DNA from: Alentia gelatinosa
Taxonomy: Eukaryota > Annelida > Polychaeta > Phyllodocida > Polynoidae
NCBI GenBank assembly: GCA_950022655.1
Contig: OX465584.1
Location: 53,710,789 to 53,774,788, forward strand
Length of the DNA stretch: 64,000 nt
Direction of reading: 5' to 3'
The notes under the pieces are model-generated. The model worked only from the letters and a program-made list of their open reading frames with translations, did not search any database and was not told the origin of the DNA. Position 1 is the first letter of the stretch; each line of letters opens with the position of its first letter. This document shows positions 45,001 through 48,429 of the stretch, piece after piece. The position numbers and the translations under genes were made by a program.

Positions 45001-47248
45001 AAGTCCTATATATAGGAGCAAGGATAGTTGGAACAGTCTTTCTAAAGAAGTACAGGATAGTTCTCTATATACTCTTAAGAAGTTTATTAGACACAAATGT
45101 TATAGCTAAATTATCGCAATGAGCAATTAGGTATATAAAATGGTTATCGCTCTGATAGAATTTCTTCCTCTTCAATTTCATTATTCTCATCCACAATGTA
45201 TATATATTGTATATTTGTAACTTGGGCGAGAGTTACAAATATTAGTTCCTTGTTATTGGAATGGCCAGAATACCTGCCTTGGCAGAGGCCGTTTACTGTA
45301 CTTATGTGCAAATTAAAAAAATAAATATAAAAAAGAAGCTCATAATGTATGCTCTTTTACATAATAAGTATGCTCTTTCCTTACAGGCGCGCCGTATATC
45401 TGGGTCGATGGCGGTACGATTGAGGAGTACGACAACTGGGCTCCTGGGGAGCCGGACGGTCGTAATCAGGGCGTCGACAATTGTGGTGCACAGGGCTTCG
45501 ACTTAGGCAGATGGGACGACACAGATTGTTATAATTCCAAGGGCTTTGTATGTGAGATATACAAAGGTAAGGACTTGAATCGCAATTGTTATGACAGCAG
45601 ATTCAGGAGCTCAAAGCCTGAGGAAGCCCCGAAATCATAATTCTCTGGCCAAGAATTCCTCAAGGCATTTTCTACACTTTCCCCTGATACAGTACAGAGG
45701 TGGCCTTAGAGCATTTTCTACACTTTCCTTTCATAGAGTACAGAGGTAGCCTTGGGGCTTTTTCTACAATTGCCTTTTATGCAGTACAGAGGTAGCCTTG
45801 GGGCATTTTCTACACTTTCCTTTTATACAATACACAGGTAGCCTTGGGTCAATTTCTACAATCGCCTTTTATACAGTAAAGAAGTGGCCTTGTGGCATTT
45901 TCTACACCTTAGAAAAAAAAATTCTAACCAAGAAGTTTGTCACAAACCTCTACGGAACGAAGAAATTTATACAAAGATTTTCTACACCTCCCCTTCTATA
46001 TACAGTACAGAAGTGGCCTTGGGGCATTTTCTACAATTGCCTTTTATAAAGTAACGAAAGCTTTCTCACCCTTTACAACATTACCCATGTATGTAATCGT
46101 AGTCGTTGATTCATTTGTTTAATTGACACCTCCTAGAATGTTTCGCTGCTTCACTAGGTTCACTGTCCTCTTTTCTCTTTCAGGAGCTGTTCCTCCTCCA
46201 ACGGGTGGAGACCCTGGTAATGGTAGGTGTTTATTTATAACTTATATGTTTAAAGGCATATGTGACAATTCACCTTGAAGAGTAAAACCGTTTCAATTTT
46301 CTGGAAATTGATGATCTCAAAGAGCTGTAGAATACATTGCAAGTTTAAAATATGGGACTCACTGTGCTTGTTCTTTTTATAATACAGATAAACATTATAA
46401 AATTTCTAAAATATAACGTTTTAACGAAAAGATTGGTGGCAAAAAAGGTTCTCAAAATTATGCTTGTATCTTACCTAATTCACTGTGTCAGAGCATGACA
46501 TGAGTTTGACTAATGTTGCATGTTTAGCCTGGTAAATTAGTTGTTTAGCTAGAGTAAAGTATTTGAAGCTATATTGCATAAATAATTGCGTATTAAATAT
46601 TATATGTAAGTTACTATATGAAATATAAAACCTATGAGTAATAATAAAACAGTCACGTGTAAATGATGTATCTCAAATGGTGCCAACGTTCTCAAATTTA
46701 GTCTCAAATATAACATAAAACAATGGCAGGATCTACAGCTTAGGGCCCATAACCTGTAGGTCCTATCATAGTTGTCTCAAATATAACCTAAAAGAAGTAA
46801 TATATGATACACACCTGATGAAGGCTACCAGAAGCCGAAACGTGGTGTCAAAAATCACAATGTACTCCGACATAAATTAAAAATACAAAGGAAACAGTGT
46901 GCGTAAACTCTGGTGTGCTTTTTATTATGTTAGTCTAACACAGATAGTCAATTTACATAACCTTAAAGAACAGGAAAATCTACAATGCTTACCCAGATAA
47001 ATTAACAAGGAACTCTTTTTTCAGGTGGAGGTTCGGGAGGCCTCAGTGGGGGTGCCATCGCTGGCATCGTGATTGGCGTGCTGGCCGGTGTGGCTCTACT
47101 TTCGGCTCTTGTTTTCTTCCTGGTGACAAATAACATCAACCCGGCTACGAAGGTCAAAGATATGGTATCTGGTTTCTCCAACCCTTTCTACAGCAGCAGC
47201 GAGGATGCCAGGCCAGTCACAGAAAATGAAGGAGGGACAATGGCCTAA
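6921..47248 (+). CDS. Six-CTLD transmembrane receptor (mannose receptor-like), 19 coding exons, 980 aa
   Basis: This is a single-pass type I membrane receptor, probably binding glycans or glycoproteins outside the cell and taking them up by endocytosis. Exons sum to 2943 nt, or 980 residues plus TAA. The order is a signal peptide (about 1-20), then CTLD1 (24-160), CTLD2 (163-296), CTLD3 (316-446), CTLD4 (467-588), CTLD5 (606-735) and CTLD6 (753-889). Then come a Pro/Gly-rich stalk (894-916), a membrane helix (917-940) and a cytosolic tail (941-980) with NPFY at 959-962. Calcium-site motifs by domain are EPN/WND (CTLD1), YPR/WYN (2), EPL/WNS (3), EPS/WED (4), EPD/WMD (5) and EPD/WDD (6), so only CTLD1 looks fully competent. 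Vertebrate mannose receptors also carry a cysteine-rich and a fibronectin II domain and 8-10 CTLDs; none of those extra domains is seen here. All introns are GT-AG. The start is supported by an in-frame TAG at 6912-6914. The assignment to the CTLD family is secure; the ligand and orthology are unknown. Confidence 0.93.
7368..7648. mobile_element. Composite foldback element, copy 2, in intron 1
   Basis: It is near identical in order and length (281 against 283 bp) to the copy at 1149-1431, and has the same module and hairpin. The high similarity suggests recent movement. Confidence 0.75.
8029..8097. repeat. (TA)n microsatellite, intron 1
   Basis: About 34 uninterrupted TA units. Confidence 0.95.
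9290..10200. repeat. Cluster of transposon-like repeats in intron 1
   Basis: 9290-9530 carries words of the TCGGTGG/GGCAGGTGG family also seen at 23158-23745 and 27206-27565. 9540-9770 and 9965-10180 share TCTCCTG, CAGGACAG and AAAATAAAAC words in related order. No protein is supported, although both strands are open in places. Confidence 0.4.
10983..11365. mobile_element. Mobile element with 31-bp internal repeat, 2 units, intron 1
   Basis: It opens with ATAGCCTATGATCCATGGGC and closes with GGCTCTGTCCCCTATA; both ends recur at 13326-13930. The interior has two units of a 31-bp repeat containing TTCTTCACTAATGGAGGTG. Confidence 0.6.
11690..12360. mobile_element. Nested foldback elements in intron 1
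   Basis: The outer hairpin arms (11880-11925 and 12250-12300) carry TATCGCCTCG and GAGGCGATAGCCGAGTG. An inner hairpin at 12049-12176 has arms with GTAGACGAAATGGTTCTCG and its complement. A GGGGTGAGATAAA end lies at 11688-11700. Confidence 0.6.
12560..12850. mobile_element. TTTATCTCACCCC-ended element
   Basis: It starts at TTTATCTCACCCCTGG and includes AAAGTGACAATACTACGCCA. The same segment appears inverted at 32270-32415 and 48280-48425, sharing GTGACAATACTACGCCATGG-like words. Confidence 0.55.
13036..13293 (+). CDS. Exon 2: end of signal peptide and N-terminal part of CTLD1
   Basis: The acceptor is GACAG at 13031-13035 and the donor is GTAAGT at 13294; both ends are phase 1. It encodes residues 14-99. 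Visible CTLD landmarks are C24, the NGNCY motif with C36, C54, and YWIGF near the end, the usual WIGL-type core strand. Confidence 0.92.
13326..13930. mobile_element. Element with 31-bp internal repeat, 4 units, interrupted by a foldback element
   Basis: Its ends match 10983-11365. The 31-bp unit occurs about four times (13370-13500). A hairpin at 13503-13625, with loop GCGAAGCGTTAGCTGAGCG, and a module at 13643-13848 bounded by TTTATCCTACCCC are inserted before the shared right part. Confidence 0.65.
14527..14720. repeat. CCTGCCTGCC / CCTCCC simple repeat
   Basis: Tetranucleotide CTGC with CTCC variants. Long open frames here encode only Pro-Cys-Leu repeats or their antisense. Confidence 0.9.
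14720..16290. repeat. Degenerate CCCACTGACCGATTGAC tandem repeat
   Basis: Units of about 16-20 bp vary around GACCGATYGWCCCACTGAC. The block at 15080-15270 is a purer form with period 16 (CGACAGATCGTCCCAC). Confidence 0.9.
16296..17195. repeat. GC-rich tandem array, orientation GGTTTGATCCCGGGCCC
   Basis: Period-17 units GGTTTGATCCCGGGCCC (pure at 16553-16690) are mixed with CGGCCGCACCCGGCCCGG units. It is the inverted counterpart of 18395-19640. Confidence 0.92.
17255..18195. repeat. CTGCCTGCATGCCTACCTGACTGCCACC array
   Basis: Higher-order repeat made of CTGC runs ending in ATGCCTACCTGACTGCCACC, about 20 units. A word close to GACTCCATGTCTTCCTGTCT flanks it at both sides (17219 and 18172). 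Confidence 0.92.
18200..19640. repeat. GC-rich tandem array, orientation GGGATCAAACCGGGCC
   Basis: Units of 15-18 bp: GATCAAACCGGGCCGG, with ACCAAACCGGGCCCGGG and ACCAAGCCGGGCCCGTG variants in blocks. On the plus strand it is the reverse complement of the array at 16296-17195. Confidence 0.92.
20600..21085. mobile_element. MITE cluster, CCCGTTTCCATTGGCCGAC family
   Basis: Several nested copies contain AAAACGGTGTTGATT, TGTTCTCCT-ATAACCTATT and inverted ends such as GGCCAATGGAAACGGGC. The family recurs at 33311-34076, 38740-39215 and 50293-50878. Confidence 0.65.
21266..21451 (+). CDS. Exon 3: C-terminal part of CTLD1 with complete mannose-type motif
   Basis: It encodes residues 100-161 between acceptor TTCAG (21261-21265) and donor GTGAGT (21452). 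EPN at 122-124, E130 before C132, and WND at 143-145 give the canonical calcium and mannose-type ligand set. C148 and C156 are the closing cysteines. Both ends are phase 1. Confidence 0.93.
21620..22130. mobile_element. Inverted repeat enclosing a telomere-like core
   Basis: Left arm words GAACTCGACCCGTTTT are matched on the right by AAAACGGGTCGAGTTC and GGGTCGAGTTCG. The core (21785-21995) is CCCTAACCCTATCCCTAACC-type repeat. It lies in intron 3. Confidence 0.65.
21785..21995. repeat. Interstitial telomere-like repeat, degenerate (CCCTAA)n
   Basis: About 33 hexamer-like units, mostly CCCTAA, CCCTAT and CCTTAA. They do not mark a chromosome end, because unique coding exons lie on both sides. 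Confidence 0.9.
22351..22511 (+). CDS. Exon 4: N-terminal part of CTLD2
   Basis: It encodes residues 162-215 after acceptor CTGCAG and ends in phase 0 before GTGAGT at 22512. The domain starts without the first paired cysteines, a short-form CTLD, and has the helix with WHRAREWC followed by DLASITS, both typical of the fold. Confidence 0.9.
22690..23140. mobile_element. Composite foldback element in intron 4
   Basis: A hairpin at 22807-22925 has loop GCGAGGCGAAGCCGAG. It is followed by a module at 22947-23109 bounded by TTTATCCTACCC and GGGGTAGGATAAA and containing AATGTTAAGCCTATGGAG. An outer arm pair (22695-22720, 23110-23140) reads AACCTATTCAAGTTTAGGGT and its complement. Confidence 0.7.
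23158..23745. mobile_element. Element with TTTCCACCTGCC ends, interrupted by a palindrome
   Basis: Left GTTTCCACCTGCCATCTC and right GGCAGGTGGAAAAGC form the ends. A second palindrome, AGGCTTAGAGCCTTGAGAAT with its complement (23483-23625), sits inside. A relative lies at 27206-27565. Confidence 0.5.
24301..24374 (+). CDS. Exon 5: central strand of CTLD2
   Basis: The acceptor is TTTCAG ending at 24300; the donor is GTATGT at 24375. It enters in phase 0 and leaves in phase 2. It encodes residues 216-239, including the WLGLNRL core. It is too small to be convincing alone, but its phases fit exons 4 and 6 exactly. Confidence 0.88.
24492..24790. mobile_element. 299-bp MITE with GGGACCTGTTTCAGTAG ends, copy 1, intron 5
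   Basis: Perfect terminal GGGACCTGTTTCAGTAGT against ACTACTGAAACAGGTCCC. The interior includes AAGCAATGACACTTTAACAT. It has exactly the same length as 51400-51698 and 57039-57337. Confidence 0.85.
25188..25850. mobile_element. Palindromic derivative of the GGGACCTGTTTCA family, intron 5
   Basis: The first 140 bp (to about 25330) return as reverse complement at about 25715-25850, including GACTCCAAACATAAGAATCT. Two internal copies of GACCTGTTTCACTAGTT (25319, 25486) show stacked insertions. It ends 56 bp before exon 6. Confidence 0.7.
25907..26019 (+). CDS. Exon 6: binding-loop region of CTLD2
   Basis: It encodes residues 240-277 after acceptor CCGCAG, ending in phase 1 before [19 protein letters not shown] is typical. 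YPR (257-259) occupies the EPN/QPD position, so the primary calcium-dependent sugar motif is lost. Confidence 0.9.
27206..27565. mobile_element. Second copy of the TTTTCACCTGCC family, intron 6
   Basis: It shares CACCTGCCA-CT-AAAACCCA, CGACTTTTG-TAGT and GTTTCCACC-ATGATTATTGCACTAAAT words with 23158-23745. Confidence 0.5.
27930..28067 (+). CDS. Exon 7: end of CTLD2, linker and start of CTLD3
   Basis: It encodes residues 278-323. LWYNTNC replaces the WND motif, and GFVCKR closes CTLD2. A Thr/Pro linker follows (300-312), then C316 opens CTLD3. The acceptor is TTGTAG and the donor is GTATGT at 28068; both ends are phase 1. Confidence 0.9.
28350..28690. mobile_element. Foldback-type element, intron 7
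   Basis: It holds GAACGAGGTGACAGCCGAGT and a TCTTCCCCCTGTACAC-to-GGTCGAGATAAAG module with AATGTTAGGCCTATGG. A close relative is at 55235-55400. Confidence 0.5.
28701..29110. mobile_element. 410-bp element with long inverted ends, intron 7
   Basis: CACTGCACGAAAACCACCGT at the left is matched by the complement of the right end GATGGTTTTCGTGCAGTG. The match runs about 35 bp with few differences. The right end is 77 bp before exon 8. Confidence 0.75.
29188..29319 (+). CDS. Exon 8: N-terminal part of CTLD3
   Basis: It encodes residues 324-367. C328, TWREAIDHC and the following strand match the first helices of a CTLD. The acceptor is TTCTAG, the donor is GTAAGA, and both ends are phase 1. It is markedly more GC-rich than the flanking introns. 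Confidence 0.9.
29856..30004 (+). CDS. Exon 9: central part of CTLD3
   Basis: It encodes residues 368-417. ALWTGLYR is the WIGL-like strand. [10 protein letters not shown] shows the binding loop with EPL (412-414) in place of EPN. The acceptor is TCCAG and the donor is GTACGT at 30005; it ends in phase 0. Confidence 0.9.
30364..30380. repeat. A-tract, possible retroposon tail, intron 9
   Basis: AATAAAGAAAGATT followed by a 16-A run resembles the 3' end of a retroposed sequence. The body upstream is not recognised. Confidence 0.35.
30640..31035. mobile_element. Foldback arms around exon 10
   Basis: 30645-30715 is a hairpin (CGTTTGGAGTG and complement) whose loop holds GCTATCGCCTCGC. A related half-hairpin with GGCAACAGCGGGGAG lies at 30955-31030. 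Exon 10 sits between them. The span therefore includes unrelated coding sequence. Confidence 0.4.
30772..30871 (+). CDS. Exon 10: C-terminal part of CTLD3
   Basis: It encodes residues 418-450. AWNSRDC carries WNS where WND is expected, and GVVCQ closes the domain. It enters in phase 0 after TTCCAG and leaves in phase 1 before GTGAAA at 30872. Confidence 0.87.
31181..31844. mobile_element. Element with ATGCCCATCTACCGATTT ends, long copy, intron 10
   Basis: The left end AATGCCCATCTACCGATTT is matched at the right by AAATCGGTAGATGCACAT. Internal words are GTACCTTTGTCGCCGACAAA and TTTGTCGCAGGCAA. No transposase frame is supported. Confidence 0.7.
32035..32415. mobile_element. Foldback plus TCTCACCCC module, intron 10
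   Basis: A hairpin at 32050-32130 has loop ATCGAGGCAAAGCTGAGTG. The module runs from CTCTCACCCC (32187) to AGGGGTGACATAAAT (32400-32414). Confidence 0.55.
32450..32680. mobile_element. Composite foldback element, TATCCTACCCC type, intron 10
   Basis: The module starts at TTATCTTACCTCTAATAAAA and ends at GGGTAGGATAAAT (32567-32579). A short hairpin with GCCTCGTGCAGTAACGCGAC follows. Confidence 0.5.
32683..32992. mobile_element. Short copy of the ATGCCCATCTACCGATTT element, intron 10
   Basis: Its ends are AAGCCTGATGCCCATCTACC and GGTAGATGGGCATTGGGCTT. Its interior is inverted relative to 31181-31844. It ends 55 bp before exon 11. Confidence 0.7.
33048..33295 (+). CDS. Exon 11: linker and N-terminal part of CTLD4
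   Basis: It encodes residues 451-533. A Pro/Thr linker precedes C467; [23 protein letters not shown] and IWIGLHD are standard CTLD landmarks. The acceptor is ATCAG at 33043-33047, and the exon ends in phase 0 before GTATGT. Confidence 0.92.
33311..34076. mobile_element. MITE cluster of the TTTCCATTGGCCGAC family, intron 11
   Basis: At least two whole palindromic units (33311-33500, 33505-33690) contain GTTCTCCTAATAGCCTA and its complement. A third partial unit ends at AATGGAAACGGGCC (34060-34073). Confidence 0.75.
34310..34487 (+). CDS. Exon 12: C-terminal part of CTLD4
   Basis: It encodes residues 534-592. EPS (555-557) and WED (575-577) replace EPN and WND. GYVCKK closes the domain. The acceptor is TCACAG; the exon ends in phase 1 before GTAAAT at 34488. 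Confidence 0.9.
34537..35045. repeat. Minisatellite, about 36-bp unit, intron 12
   Basis: About 13 variable units built on GGCAGTATGTCAGTAGG, GTGAGAATGCCTTTA. Length differs between units and some contain deletions. Confidence 0.85.
35225..35355 (+). CDS. Exon 13: linker and N-terminal part of CTLD5
   Basis: It encodes residues 593-636. A Pro-rich linker leads to C606, then [11 protein letters not shown]. The acceptor is TTGCAG, and the exon ends in phase 0 before GTACGT at 35356. Confidence 0.9.
35378..35938. mobile_element. Element with GTGGGATTCACACGATGGGA-type ends, copy 1, intron 13
   Basis: The left end GCGATTCACACGATGGGA is matched by TCCCATCGTGTGAATCCCAC at the right. It starts 23 bp after exon 13. 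35384-35632 is highly similar to 36206-36450. Confidence 0.75.
36206..36752. mobile_element. Element with GTGGGATTCACACGATGGGA-type ends, copy 2, intron 13
   Basis: The left TGGGATTCACACGGTGGGAT and right TCTTCGTGTGAATCCCACT form the ends. It has the same orientation as copy 1 and nearly the same length, separated from it by 267 bp. Confidence 0.75.
37556..37900. mobile_element. Probable piggyBac-type MITE with two 34-bp units, intron 13
   Basis: It opens with CTTTAAGGGCG, holds two palindromic GATGATGCCTTGAGGCATCA units, and ends with CCGTCCATAAAGGGTTAA. The TTAA at the end matches the piggyBac target. Confidence 0.6.
37952..38090 (+). CDS. Exon 14: central part of CTLD5
   Basis: It encodes residues 637-682: [15 protein letters not shown] and VWLGLYRG, the helix-2 end and core strand. 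It enters in phase 0 after TTCTAG and leaves in phase 1 before GTGAGT at 38091. Confidence 0.92.
38140..38690. mobile_element. Double composite foldback element, intron 14
   Basis: Two hairpins (38148-38310 and 38495-38615), with loops CACGAGGTTATAGCCGAGTG and ACTCGGCTTCGCCTCATGA, flank a module at 38338-38475. The module is bounded by TTTATCCTACCCC and GGGTAGGATAAAA and contains CCATAGGCTTAACATTG. Confidence 0.75.
38237..38289. mobile_element. 53-bp miniature with GGGAGCTGTTTCA ends
   Basis: GGGAGCTGTTTCAAAAC and GTTTTGAAACAGCTCC frame about 20 bp. It interrupts the right arm of a foldback hairpin. It has the same ends as the element at 14288-20409. Confidence 0.7.
38740..39215. mobile_element. 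MITE of the TTTCCATTGGCCGAC family, intron 14
   Basis: It contains TTTTCCATTGGCCGAC, TTTCTGTGTTCTCCTAATA and the matching inverted AATGGAAATAAGCTATTAGG. Confidence 0.65.
39318..40168. mobile_element. Probable piggyBac-type MITE with expanded 34-bp array, intron 14
   Basis: It begins TTAACCCTTTCAGGGCGG and ends CCCGTCTTTAAAGGCTAA. The right part resembles 37690-37900 in order (GTGATCAAA, GCCCGTCCCCTAG, CCCGCCCCAACC). It ends about 20 bp before exon 15. Confidence 0.65.
39334..39900. repeat. 34-bp tandem array, about 16 units
   Basis: The unit is GCCTTGAGGCATTCCCCAGC plus ATAGACCGGATAAT. Two subtypes alternate, AATGCCTTGAGG and AGTGTTTTGAGG. Because 34 is not a multiple of 3, all frames repeat every 102 bp, which gives false long reading frames. 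Confidence 0.95.
40189..40359 (+). CDS. Exon 15: C-terminal part of CTLD5
   Basis: It encodes residues 683-739. EPD (701-703), E709 before the cysteine, and WMD (722-724) give a partly conserved calcium site. GFICKAPK closes the domain. The acceptor is TGCTAG, the donor is GTAGGC, and both ends are phase 1. Confidence 0.92.
40385..40790. mobile_element. Composite foldback element, intron 15
   Basis: A hairpin at 40390-40520 (stem GTTTTAATCTGGGCTCCCGT, loop CACGAGGCGGAGCTGAGTG) is followed by a module at 40533-40787 bounded by TTTATCCTACCCC and GAGGTAGGATAAA. Its stem is related to 38495-38615. Confidence 0.75.
41404..41585. mobile_element. MITE, GGCCATCCATAAAGTACGT type, copy 2, intron 15
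   Basis: AGGGGCCATCCATAAAGCAC against ACTTTATGGATGGCCCCT at the ends, with a 17-C tract inside. It ends 87 bp before exon 16. Confidence 0.8.
41673..41954 (+). CDS. Exon 16: linker and N-terminal part of CTLD6
   Basis: It encodes residues 740-833, the longest coding exon. C753, GEKCYLF, a helix with LYARQLC, and FWIGLTKQ are visible. The acceptor is ATTCAG at 41667-41672, the donor is GTACTG at 41955, and both ends are phase 1. Confidence 0.93.
41990..42480. repeat. GGCCGGC-rich repeat and a palindrome, intron 16
   Basis: 41990-42320 contains GCCGGCC, TTGGTGGAACAG and CTTCCACCAAG words also present near 58930-59200 and 59460-59780. 42360-42470 is a hairpin related to 49690-49860 (GGTAAGRCTYGGAAAAAATTACT). 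Plus- and minus-strand reading frames here are not supported as genes. Confidence 0.45.
42760..43502. mobile_element. Element with GGCGTCCACCTACCACGAT ends, intron 16
   Basis: The left GGCGTCCACCTACCACGAT is matched by ATCGTGGTAGGTGGGGGCC at the right. An internal TCGGGAGG / CCTCCCGA theme repeats. A shorter relative begins at 52722. Confidence 0.65.
43956..44352. mobile_element. 397-bp MITE with perfect 31-bp inverted ends and 9-bp target duplication
   Basis: The ends begin CAGAGGAGGTGTGAAGCGTA and are identical for 31 bp. ACTAGCGAC flanks both sides (43947-43955 and 44353-44361). CAGAGG-type ends suggest hAT, while a 9-bp duplication suggests a Mutator-like element. Confidence 0.88.
44858..45350 (+). 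pseudogene. 3' remnant of a non-LTR retrotransposon (LINE), intron 16
   Basis: An 83-codon frame (44858-45109) ends in a stretch with [20 protein letters not shown] followed by [15 protein letters not shown]. This is the typical C-terminal end of LINE reverse-transcriptase proteins (a W-N-S-L then F-K core). A 3' region with GGCCAGAATACCTGCCTTGG and an A-rich ATAAATATAAAA end follows. The 5' part, including the catalytic domain, is missing. Confidence 0.65.
45387..45566 (+). CDS. Exon 17: C-terminal part of CTLD6
   Basis: It encodes residues 834-893. EPD (855-857) and WDD (876-878) form a calcium-site variant; VDN replaces the usual E before the cysteine. GFVCEIYK closes the last lectin domain. 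The acceptor is TTACAG, the donor is GTAAGG, and both ends are phase 1. Confidence 0.93.
45650..46045. repeat. Minisatellite, about 46-bp unit, intron 17
   Basis: About eight units of GCCTTGGGGCATTTTCTACA plus CTTTCCTTTTATACAGTACAGAGGTA. It is interrupted at 45905-45985. Confidence 0.85.
46184..46222 (+). CDS. Exon 18: 39-nt stalk exon
   Basis: It encodes residues 894-906, [13 protein letters not shown], a short Pro/Gly stalk. The acceptor is TTTCAG, the donor is GTAGGT, and both ends are phase 1, so skipping it would keep the reading frame. Confidence 0.82.
46815..46849 (+). ncRNA. Hammerhead-ribozyme-like core, intron 18
   Basis: CTGATGA (46815-46821), a stem GGCT/AGCC with a short loop, GAAA (46837-46840), a two-pair stem III and GTC (46847-46849) follow the hammerhead order. 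There is one extra A after CTGATGA, and stem I is not clearly formed. Minimal hammerheads of this kind are known from Penelope-like retroelements. Treat it as a candidate. Confidence 0.35.
47025..47248 (+). CDS. Exon 19: Gly-rich stalk, transmembrane helix, cytosolic tail, stop
   Basis: It encodes residues 907-980. A Gly/Ser stretch leads into a 24-residue hydrophobic helix (917-940) ending in FFLV. The tail contains NPFY (959-962) followed by three Ser and an acidic pair. NPxY motifs are recognised by clathrin adaptors in other receptors. TAA is at 47246-47248. Confidence 0.92.
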
Positions 47249-48040
47249 ATATGATTAAATATATTTATATTATAGCATGTATCTAAGAGAAGGTCATAAT
47301 GGCTTAGTTTCCTCTAAACCTAATCTAAACTGTTTCTGGGAACTGATGTTCATTTTGCACCAGTCACCTGGAGATAAAGGGTGAAGTGTACAGAGTGTTT
47401 TATCATTATCTGTAACACTTTTCATATTTCCAGTTTTACATCTACGGTACTGTCCACAACATTGCCGTTGACGTCATTTACTGGAAGTATTCGCTAAGTA
47501 GGAGTTCCACCATTGACCTATTTCATACACAAAGACTCGTATTTTAATAAGGTGATGAAGTATTCTGCATTGCTGGTCAGCATTAAAGAATTATGGTCGT
47601 ATGGGGCACCATTCAGAATGGTAAATAATTATATTAAAATTTTAATCGGACAGAGTGAAGCATAGAAAAAGATGATATCGGCCTTTGATTGGCTGCCTTG
47701 ACGTCACGTGTCAATCTTGGTATGAAAATTTCTGCCTTACATAAATACCGGAAATACTACATATCAAGCAGCAGTATGTAACTGTAGTGTCCTCTGACAA
47801 TATATATGATAATTAAACTTGCAACATTTATGTATCAAAGCCTTTATTCATTCTTTGTAAGTTTTCCATGAATGATACAGGACTGACGTATGATTTATTC
47901 TCTGATAAGTTGGGCAGACTGAGGTAAGAATTGGTCTGCCTATTTATGATATTTATGTAGGACTTTCGTCCTCATGTGAAAGAGTTGTTGGTGCTTGTTG
48001 GCTACTTGTTAGTCAATAAAACCATCCTGGTTGACGGAGT
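47249..48040 (+). other. 3' UTR and polyadenylation signal
   Basis: AATAAA at 48015-48020 is the first canonical signal after the stop. An ATTAAA near 47583 is a possible earlier one. I see no coding sequence. The end point is an estimate. Confidence 0.5.
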
Positions 48041-48129
48041 TACGTCACACATTACATCATAGATTTACCAGACGACACTTTCCCTCCTGATGCGAGGTTG
48101 AAAGGCAGAACAACTGGAATTTGATGGAG

Positions 48130-48425
48130 GGGATTCGACGAATTAAACGCATTTGCTGGTATATAGAAGTTAGCAAACATTTATATAGAACTGGATAGAG
48201 AATCGTGTAAATAAAAAATACTCCATGAGGCAGATATTAAATAGCATCATCGTCTTGCCTGCCTTCTCAAATGCTGGCCGCTGATTGGCCAGTCACTTAT
48301 GACGTCATCTCACATCACTCCGCCACGACCATGGCTTAGTCTTTTTACTTAACGTGGTTGATCATTGCGTATAATATTTTAATGTTATTCCTATGACTAA
48401 ACTTGTACCAGGGGTGAGATAAATC
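48130..48425. mobile_element. TTTATCTCACCCC-family element, downstream of the gene
   Basis: Contains GCCGCTGATTGGCCAGTCA, CCACGACCATGGCTTAGT and ends AGGGGTGAGATAAAT. Same order as 32035-32415. Confidence 0.55.
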
Positions 48426-48429
48426 ACAC

